From an uncultured Phycisphaerae bacterium (GTDB taxonomy: Bacteria > Planctomycetota > Phycisphaerae > Sedimentisphaerales > Anaerohalosphaeraceae): a stretch of DNA of 7,849 nt. The notes under the pieces are model-generated. The model was not told the DNA's origin. It did no database searches and was given only the letters and a program-made list of their open reading frames with translations. Positions within the stretch are counted from its first letter, which is position 1, and each line of letters opens with the position of its first letter. Location of the stretch: positions 1 through 7,849 of the forward strand of contig CALETL010000131.1 in NCBI GenBank assembly GCA_937920485.1, given 5' to 3'. Both the position numbers and the translations under genes were made by a program. This document shows positions 1 through 4,774 of the stretch, piece after piece.

Positions 1-3000
1 GGCTGGCCCAGCCCCACTTATGGCGGGGCGGTTTATTGCGGAGTCAGCAGTAATCCTGAATTTATTAACTGCACCTTTACCGGCAATGAAGTTTTTGGCG
101 CTAATGGCGGTAACGGCGCAGATTTTATTACCGTTGATGATGTCGATCGGTTGGGCGGCCGCGGCGGCGGCTGGGTTTACAGCGATGTTGGTGAAGCAGT
201 TTTGATCCAGATTGGTTGGGATGGATGGACATATAACAGTTCCGGTGATAAGTATACCGCCGTCTGGCCTTATTTTAATTACTATGGTGACTATGACTTT
301 GATGTCTGGGCCGAGTGGTTCAACTGGTCGGCTGCATATACCAGTTGGTTGGATTTCAACACCAATTACGCCGATGATCCATACGATCAACTGAGGGATG
401 TCTGGCGGTATAGCGGTTACGGAGGCGCGGTCTTTTGTGAACTGGACAGTGACGCGAAGTTTACCGGGTGCCTGTTTGAGAATAACCAGTCCCACGGCGG
501 CCTGACCGGGCTCGGTGGAGCGCAATCTGGGCTGACTCTGGCGAATGCTGTTCCGTGGCCGGATCGTCAGTTGAAGATGCCGACGGCCGGTGGCGCGGTA
601 TTTGCGGCATTTGACAGTGATCTGGAGTTTACGGACTGCGTATTCAGAAACAATGCAGCCGATACTGGTACCGTTACGCTGCCGCATACCTATCAGACCA
701 GCTTCGGTGGTGCGGTCGCCTACGAGTTTGGTTGTGAAGTTACATTTACAAGCTGTGATATTCAAGAAAATGAAGCAACTGTTGGCGGCGGACTTTATGG
801 CTTTGAGTCGAAGATCGAAGTGGTTGACTGTAACATTTTCGATAATGAGGCCTATTTGGGTGCAGGTGCCTTTATGGATGATGAATCGGCACTGATCGAC
901 AGCACACTGGTTCGTGCGAACCGTGCGATAACGCCGAGCTTGATCGCGACGCCCCCGGAAAATCCTGGAGATCCTCCGGTCGAGATCCCTTATCCGTTGG
1001 ATGTGACCGGTGAGGGCGGCGGACTTTACACCCATGTTAACGACTTAGAGGTGCGTGACAGCGAGTTTGTTGAAAATGATGCCCAGCTCTCCGGCGGCGG
1101 ACTGATGCTCAGCGGAACCATTGACGAAACATCAAAGATCTTTAACTGTCTGTTCGCGGAAAATACGTCCGCACGCGATGGTGCCGGTGCCTCGGTGAAC
1201 TGGTCAAGCCGTGTGAACTTTGGCAATTGTACATTTGCAGACAATACAGCTCTGGGTGTTTTCAGTGAGGTTGGTACCGGGGAACTCGTTCAGGATTCTC
1301 CGGGTCTCGGCGGTGGTTTATACTGCTCGTATGACAGCATTTGCGAGGTCATTGACAGCATTTTCTGGAACAATCTGGCAGACTATGGTGACAGCATCTA
1401 CCTTGGTGCCGGTTCTCAATATGAGCCAAGACCTTCCGAGTTGACGATTTTGCATTCGGATGTGGAAAACTATCCCAGTACGGAAGCGATCTTCGTTGAA
1501 GATGACTGTCCGGATCCAGATGACTGTCCTGAATTAATTGAAATTGAACCTATAATTAATGATGATCCGGTATTCGTGACGCATCCTGACGCGGCGATTG
1601 ATGATGTCGCCCAGCGATACTATCTCGACCAGGATACCAGCCCCTGTGTTGGCGATGTAACCGGCTACGGGAGCGATCTTGCGTCTACTTTGGGACTGTC
1701 CAGTTATGTAACCAGTATCGATAAAGACAGAGATCAGGGGGTCGTTGATCTGGGCTACCATTATCGAGTTTTCATTAAGGATATATGCAGTCCTGTCGAC
1801 CTGGTTTTGACCGGAACGATTGACCTGCAGGATTGGGCCGCGTTTGCCATTGAATGGTTAACTGAAGATGGGTGCGACAACGATAATAATTGGTGCTCGG
1901 GCAGGGACTTTAACTATGATGGATCTGTCGACGTCAACGATATTGAACGTTTTGTTAATTGTTGGCTGACATCTGATGCTGACCCGCCGGAGCCGAATCC
2001 TGCGGCATGGGAAATCCAGCCCACAGATGTGATCGGCACGTTCGATAGGATTCAAATGAGAGCCGTGGCACATCATGATGACTGGTGGCCGGATGAAAAT
2101 ATTGAATATTACTTTGATTGTGTCGATCCTTTTGACGGTCCGGACCGCGATTGGGCGACCGGCAGAGATTATACGGCTTCGAATCTGGCTCCCGGATCCT
2201 ACAGCTTTCTTGTTAAGGCCCGCGACGGCGTCCAAGGCGACGGCAGCTGGAATGAGACTAATACCTCAGTATTGGTTACAGTAACACCGGGCGAAAATAC
2301 GGACGTCCCGCAGGCCTTGTGGGATCAGTTGCCGACGCAACCTACCACGTCCCAGTCGGTTACGATGAGCGCGGAATCCTATTCAAGTTTCGGAAATCCC
2401 CCATTGGGTTCCGGCTATGTGATAAAGTATGAATTTGCTGAGCTTAGTGGGAATGCCGGCGGGAATAGTCGTGCTTATAGTACGAGCAGGACATTTACGG
2501 ATTCGGGCCTGCAAGCGGCCCAGACATATTCATACCAGGTCCGGATGGGTCTGTTCTATGATGATGTATTGATCCAAGAAGGCGAATGGTCAGATGTAGG
2601 GGGTGTTACCATTAACGAAGTTGACGAAACCCCGCCCGTTCCGAATCCGGCTCAACACGCCAGCGGTTCACCATTCGAAATCTATGTGGCGTCTGAACTC
2701 TTATACTACCATGTTGTTACTGCTTTCCCGGCAACGGACAATAGCGGTGTTGAGTACAAATTTGTTTGCGGTGTATCATCCTACAGCAGCGGTAATGATG
2801 GTGACCCGGATGCAGATGAAATTGATCAAATAGATCCAGGCTATAAAGGAAGTGGACCAGATAATGGATGGCGTAATGCGACTAACACAGCCGGCTTGTT
2901 CTATCCGAACGGGGCGCCTCAGGTGCCGCAGCAGTATTGGGCACGGCGCGGTGCTGCGGGTCAGGATGACGAATGGGTTATTATCGTTCGTGATTTGTCG

Positions 3001-3060
3001 CCCAATCAGAATACGACAGTTCAGTCTGAAGCCCGTACGATTTTCACTCCAGCGCCGTAG
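1..3060 (+). CDS. Large secreted beta-helix protein with internal dockerin-like domain and FN3-like C-terminal modules (5' partial)
   Basis: The frame is open from base 1 to the TAG at 3058-3060, giving 1019 visible residues. The start and any signal peptide lie before the window; the TTG at 151 is inside the frame and is not a credible start because typical repeat sequence (GGAVYC...INCTFTGN) is already encoded upstream of it. Visible order: beta-helix rungs at about residues 7-465, with an aromatic-rich insert at about 58-139; a helix cap at about 480-588 with DDPVFV, a Tyr-x-Leu...Ser-Pro-Cys motif (SPC at 547-549) and VDLGYHY; a dockerin-like segment at about 596-656; three FN3-like modules at about 662-1019. 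Right-handed beta-helices of this kind bind or cleave polysaccharides or act as adhesins. I see no recognisable catalytic motif, so enzyme activity is not claimed. A strong terminator follows, so this is the last gene of its transcript. The family call is firm; the biological role is unknown. Confidence 0.93.
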   Translation, partial: GWPSPTYGGAVYCGVSSNPEFINCTFTGNEVFGANGGNGADFITVDDVDRLGGRGGGWVYSDVGEAVLIQIGWDGWTYNSSGDKYTAVWPYFNYYGDYDFDVWAEWFNWSAAYTSWLDFNTNYADDPYDQLRDVWRYSGYGGAVFCELDSDAKFTGCLFENNQSHGGLTGLGGAQSGLTLANAVPWPDRQLKMPTAGGAVFAAFDSDLEFTDCVFRNNAADTGTVTLPHTYQTSFGGAVAYEFGCEVTFTSCDIQENEATVGGGLYGFESKIEVVDCNIFDNEAYLGAGAFMDDESALIDSTLVRANRAITPSLIATPPENPGDPPVEIPYPLDVTGEGGGLYTHVNDLEVRDSEFVENDAQLSGGGLMLSGTIDETSKIFNCLFAENTSARDGAGASVNWSSRVNFGNCTFADNTALGVFSEVGTGELVQDSPGLGGGLYCSYDSICEVIDSIFWNNLADYGDSIYLGAGSQYEPRPSELTILHSDVENYPSTEAIFVEDDCPDPDDCPELIEIEPIINDDPVFVTHPDAAIDDVAQRYYLDQDTSPCVGDVTGYGSDLASTLGLSSYVTSIDKDRDQGVVDLGYHYRVFIKDICSPVDLVLTGTIDLQDWAAFAIEWLTEDGCDNDNNWCSGRDFNYDGSVDVNDIERFVNCWLTSDADPPEPNPAAWEIQPTDVIGTFDRIQMRAVAHHDDWWPDENIEYYFDCVDPFDGPDRDWATGRDYTASNLAPGSYSFLVKARDGVQGDGSWNETNTSVLVTVTPGENTDVPQALWDQLPTQPTTSQSVTMSAESYSSFGNPPLGSGYVIKYEFAELSGNAGGNSRAYSTSRTFTDSGLQAAQTYSYQVRMGLFYDDVLIQEGEWSDVGGVTINEVDETPPVPNPAQHASGSPFEIYVASELLYYHVVTAFPATDNSGVEYKFVCGVSSYSSGNDGDPDADEIDQIDPGYKGSGPDNGWRNATNTAGLFYPNGAPQVPQQYWARRGAAGQDDEWVIIVRDLSPNQNTTVQSEARTIFTPAP
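19..1398 (+). repeat. Beta-helix rungs with a Cys/Ser-x-Phe-x-x-Asn ladder
   Basis: Ten degenerate protein repeats share a core of Cys or Ser, any residue, Phe/Ile/Leu, two residues, Asn, usually preceded by a GGA/GGG-hydrophobic-Tyr/Phe segment. The Cys/Ser positions are residues 24, 157, 213, 252, 277, 301, 354, 383, 410 and 453 of the visible protein. Examples are NCTFTGNE, GCLFENNQ, DCVFRNNA, DCNIFDNE, DSEFVEND and DSIFWNNL. The shortest spacings (24, 25, 27 and 29 residues) match one turn of a parallel beta-helix, and longer spacings reflect loop insertions. Stacked Cys/Ser and Asn ladders are established features of parallel beta-helices; that these residues face inward here is inference. 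Confidence 0.85.
172..417 (+). other. Trp/Tyr-rich insert between beta-helix rungs
   Basis: Residues about 58-139 of the visible protein interrupt the rung pattern. This stretch of about 82 residues carries nine Trp and about twelve Tyr, plus many Asp and Asn, and has no Cys and no GGA-type rung signature. Short pieces such as GWDGWTYN, DVWAEWFNWS and YTSWLDFN show the texture. It is preceded by a glycine-rich run (GGRGGGW). The reading frame continues cleanly into the next rung (YGGAVFCE), so it is an in-frame insertion or long loop, not a frameshift. Aromatic-rich surfaces often bind glycans, but no known carbohydrate-binding module is recognisable to me. Confidence 0.6.
1561..1764 (+). other. 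C-terminal cap of the beta-helix
   Basis: Residues about 521-588 carry DDPVFV, then YYLDQDTSPC, then a Thr-Ser-x-Asp...Asp-x-Gly-Val-Val-Asp-Leu-Gly-Tyr-His-Tyr ending. This order (source-of-fill Asp-Pro-x-Phe, Tyr-x-Leu, Ser-Pro-Cys, Val-Asp-x-Gly-x-x-Tyr) is the usual closing segment of planctomycete beta-helix repeat proteins, from my knowledge of such sequences. The common Ser-Pro-Cys-Ile-Asp-x-Gly form is altered here to SPCVGDVTGYG. A possible eleventh, degenerate rung (HSDVEN, near residue 486) lies just before it. Confidence 0.65.
1786..1968 (+). other. Dockerin type I-like domain, first calcium loop degenerate
   Basis: Residues about 596-656 form two repeats separated by a Cys-containing linker (DGCDNDNNWCSGR). 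The second repeat reads DFNYDGSVDVND followed by a helix ending in WL: a canonical EF-hand-like loop with Asp/Asn at positions 1, 3, 5, 9 and 12. The first repeat (SPVDLVLTGTIDLQDW, then AAFAIEWL) keeps the Asp-Leu-x-Asp-Trp and helix part, but the loop residues that should bind calcium are mostly lost. Many Phycisphaerae secreted proteins carry such pairs without any known cellulosome, so a role in scaffold docking should not be assumed. The domain sits inside the protein, with about 360 residues following it. Confidence 0.75.
1984..3057 (+). repeat. Three divergent FN3-like modules at the C-terminus
   Basis: Three segments of about 105-140 residues start near residues 662, 768 and 877. Each opens with a Pro-rich linker (PPEPNPAAW, DVPQALWDQLP, TPPVPNPAQ), then has a strand with M/V-x-A, a Tyr-x-Phe strand (IEYYFD, IKYEFA, VEYKFV), and later a Tyr/Trp strand with a basic Arg-Asp or equivalent (YSFLVKARDG, YSYQVRMG, WVIIVRDLSPNQN). 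This is the layout of fibronectin type III or related Ig-like beta-sandwiches. The third copy carries an extra Asp/Gly-rich loop (near residues 930-950). The fold is inferred from pattern; sequence identity between copies is low. Confidence 0.6.
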
Positions 3061-3091
3061 TTAGAATTAAATAATTGATGTGTTATTTAAT

Positions 3092-3129
3092 CGGGTCGCA
3101 AATCTTCAGGATTTGCGGCCCGTTTTTTT
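3092..3129 (+). terminator. Rho-independent terminator after the beta-helix gene
   Basis: A 13-bp stem pairs CGGGTCGCAAATC (3092-3104) with GATTTGCGGCCCG (3110-3122), with a single G-T wobble and a five-base loop TTCAG, followed at once by seven Ts (3123-3129). It lies 31 bases past the TAG of the upstream gene and before the next promoter-like element, so it should separate the two transcription units. Confidence 0.93.
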
Positions 3130-3174
3130 ATCATTTTGGCGGTGGTGTATCTTTAAATATCAGTAAAAAATGGC

Positions 3175-3202
3175 TTGACAAGCTGAAAAAAAGGATTAAA
3201 AA
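3175..3202 (+). promoter_or_regulatory. Probable sigma70-type promoter for the ABC operon
   Basis: A perfect -35 consensus TTGACA (3175-3180) is followed after 16 bases by TAAAAA (3197-3202), a four-of-six match to the -10 consensus. It lies between the terminator and the ATPase start, with a 5' leader of about 80 bases. The -35 hexamer is part of an 11-base palindrome, GCTTGACAAGC (3173-3183), which could be a small operator half or chance. The -10 choice is uncertain because the stretch is A-rich; TAAGAT at 3206-3211 is an alternative but too far from this -35. Confidence 0.5.
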
Positions 3203-3278
3203 GGCTAAGATGTTGTTTTAACAGCGAAGTACAAACTTCCATTTCCATTCAACGGAAAAGAGTCGATCAACCAGTAAC

Positions 3279-3283
3279 AGGAG
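3279..3283 (+). promoter_or_regulatory. Ribosome binding site of the ABC ATPase gene
   Basis: AGGAG lies six bases before the ATG at 3290 and fixes that start; the encoded N-terminus (MIEVQNLRR) is also the normal beginning of this ATPase family. Confidence 0.85.
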
Positions 3284-3289
3284 CATAGA

Positions 3290-4012
3290 ATGATTGAAGT
3301 ACAAAATCTTCGGCGGTGTTTTGGCCCTGTGGTAGCGGTGGATGACATTTCATTTGCCGCCGGCAAGGGAGATGTGCTGGGGTTTCTCGGTCCCAATGGC
3401 GCCGGTAAAAGCACGGCAATGAAAATGCTGGCCTGCTTTTTATCACCGGATGGCGGAACGGCCTCTGTTTGCGGTCATGATATTATTACCGACCCGGTTG
3501 CGGTTCGCCGCTGCATCGGATACCTGGCGGAAAACGCGCCTGCTTATAACGAGATGACGGTGGCGGGTTTTCTGGATTTTGTCTGCGATGCCCGTCAGAT
3601 CAGGGGTGCGGCTCGTAAACAGGCGGTTGAACGTATTTTGTCGATATGTTCGATCGAGTCGGTGTATCATCAGACGATTGAAACGCTGTCCAAGGGATAT
3701 CGGCGGCGTGTGGGACTGGCGCAAGCGTTGATCCACGATCCACAGGTGTTGATCCTTGATGAGCCGACGGACGGGTTGGACCCGAATCAGAAACATGAGG
3801 TGCGGGAACTGATCAACCAGATGGCACAGGAGAAATGCATCATCGTTTCGACGCATATCCTTGAAGAGGTCGAACAGGTGTGCAACAGGACGATCATCAT
3901 CGCCCGGGGCAAAATATTAGTGGATTCGACGCCGGGTAAATTGACCGAAGAGCACGGTTGCAGTCTGACGGAGGTCTTCCGTAAGATCACAACGACAAAG
4001 AAATCAGCGTAA
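3290..4012 (+). CDS. ABC transporter ATP-binding protein, GldA/ABC-2 type
   Basis: The 240-residue protein is a cytoplasmic ATPase expected to power the permease encoded directly downstream. Walker A is GPNGAGKS at residues 34-41. The Q-loop region reads IGYLAENAPAYNEMT (76-90), where GldA-type proteins commonly have GYLPE and Glu takes the usual Gln place. The signature motif is LSKGYRRR (133-140) instead of LSGGQ, as is usual in this subfamily. Walker B is VLILDEP (153-159) with catalytic Glu158, followed by the D-loop GLDP (162-165), and the switch His is in STH (His189). All catalytic elements are present, so it should be active. The length is normal for a stand-alone ABC-2 ATPase with a short C-terminal extension. 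It is the first gene of a four-gene operon and has its own AGGAG site. Family assignment is firm; substrate is unknown. The GldA name reflects similarity only and does not imply gliding motility. Confidence 0.96.
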   Translation: MIEVQNLRRCFGPVVAVDDISFAAGKGDVLGFLGPNGAGKSTAMKMLACFLSPDGGTASVCGHDIITDPVAVRRCIGYLAENAPAYNEMTVAGFLDFVCDARQIRGAARKQAVERILSICSIESVYHQTIETLSKGYRRRVGLAQALIHDPQVLILDEPTDGLDPNQKHEVRELINQMAQEKCIIVSTHILEEVEQVCNRTIIIARGKILVDSTPGKLTEEHGCSLTEVFRKITTTKKSA

Positions 4013-4042
4013 CCGATTTAACCCAATCACGGAGACATAATC

Positions 4043-4774
4043 ATGCAAGGGTTTTTGGCTGTATTAAAACGAGAATTAAAAGGGTATTTCGCAACGCCGG
4101 TGGCGTATGTCTTTTTGGTGATATTTTTGTTCGCCGCCGGACTGTGGCCGTTCATTCAGAAATTTTTTGAGATTCAACAGGCGGATTTGAGATTGTTTTT
4201 TTCCAATCTTCCGGTGTTGTTTATGGTTTTTGTTCCTGCCGTGGCAATGCGGTTGTGGGCCGAGGAACGAAAAAGCGGCTCAATTGAGTTGCTTTTGACA
4301 TTACCGATCACGGTTCCTCAGGCGGTACTGGGTAAGTTCTTTGCGGCGTGGGCGTTTTTGGGAATCGCTTTGCTGCTGACATTTCCCTTGCCATGGGTGG
4401 TGAACTATCTGGGCGATCCGGATATGGGTCAGATCGTTACCGGTTATCTGGGGTCATTTCTGATGGCAGGGGGTTTTTTGGCCATCGGTTCGTTTTTCTC
4501 CGCTTTGACCAAGAACCAGGTGATCAGCTTTATTCTTTCCGTGGTGGCCTGTACGATATTGGTCTTCGCGGACAATCCGACGACATTGGATTATTTGTCT
4601 TCGACGCTATCGCCTGCAATTGCATCCATAGCGGAAAACCTGAGTTTTAAAGCACATTTTGAGTCCATTATGCGGGGCGTGGTGGAGTTTAAGGACATTG
4701 CGTACTTTGTTATTCTGATCGCGGCATGGGTCTATGCCAGCACGCTGATTCTGGAAGAAAGGAAGGCAAACTGA
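4043..4774 (+). CDS. ABC-2 type transporter permease, GldF-like
   Basis: The 243-residue membrane protein should form the transmembrane channel driven by the preceding ATPase, probably as a homodimer. About six hydrophobic segments are visible near residues 20-38, 54-72, 99-121, 131-154, 158-176 and 218-236. The short amphipathic start (MQGFLAVLKRELKGYFATP) and the motif MRLWAEERKSGSIELLLTLP (69-88) after helix 2 are characteristic of the GldF/ABC-2 permease family, the latter being the coupling loop. The ATG at 4043 is preceded by GGAG (4031-4034) at eight bases, and the gap to the ATPase stop is 30 bases. Its TGA (4772-4774) overlaps the next ATG by one base, implying coupled translation. 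Length is typical for a single-permease ABC-2 half transporter. Substrate cannot be inferred. Confidence 0.95.
   Translation: MQGFLAVLKRELKGYFATPVAYVFLVIFLFAAGLWPFIQKFFEIQQADLRLFFSNLPVLFMVFVPAVAMRLWAEERKSGSIELLLTLPITVPQAVLGKFFAAWAFLGIALLLTFPLPWVVNYLGDPDMGQIVTGYLGSFLMAGGFLAIGSFFSALTKNQVISFILSVVACTILVFADNPTTLDYLSSTLSPAIASIAENLSFKAHFESIMRGVVEFKDIAYFVILIAAWVYASTLILEERKAN
4761..4766 (+). promoter_or_regulatory. Ribosome binding site deciding the GldG-like start
   Basis: GGAAGG lies seven bases before the ATG at 4774, inside the end of the permease gene. It supports that ATG over the in-frame TTG at 4726, which would add sixteen charged, unlikely residues before the membrane anchor. Confidence 0.8.

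Larger units (their letters stand above)
3061..3289. other. Intergenic region between the surface-protein gene and the ABC operon
   Basis: This 229-base gap holds the terminator, the probable promoter, an A/T-rich leader and the ATPase ribosome site. I see no small gene, RNA gene or riboswitch fold in it; stop codons and A-runs interrupt all frames. Confidence 0.7.

Noticed and set aside
151..175. GC-rich run (GGGCGGCCGCGGCGGCGGC) resembling an inserted linker or assembly artefact
   Set aside because: The frame stays open through it and it encodes a plausible glycine/arginine hinge between a rung and the aromatic insert; no other sign of vector or misassembly.
20..205. A 61-codon + strand open frame in another phase near the window start
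   Set aside because: It overlaps the beta-helix gene, whose own frame already encodes clear repeat sequence from base 1; the product is an alanine/leucine-rich by-product of the out-of-frame reading.
1858..2235. A 125-codon open frame on the - strand
   Set aside because: It lies wholly inside the dockerin/FN3 part of the + strand gene, has no ribosome site or recognisable domain, and its product looks like an antisense shadow.
3226..3305. Direct repeat GAAGTACAAA at 3226-3235 and 3296-3305, exactly 70 bases apart
   Set aside because: Only ten bases long, and the second copy is part of the coding start of the ATPase (IEVQN); chance is the simplest explanation.
3443..3856. A 137-codon open frame on the - strand
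   Set aside because: It is antisense to the conserved ATPase motifs, which explain the base sequence; no family resemblance and no ribosome site.
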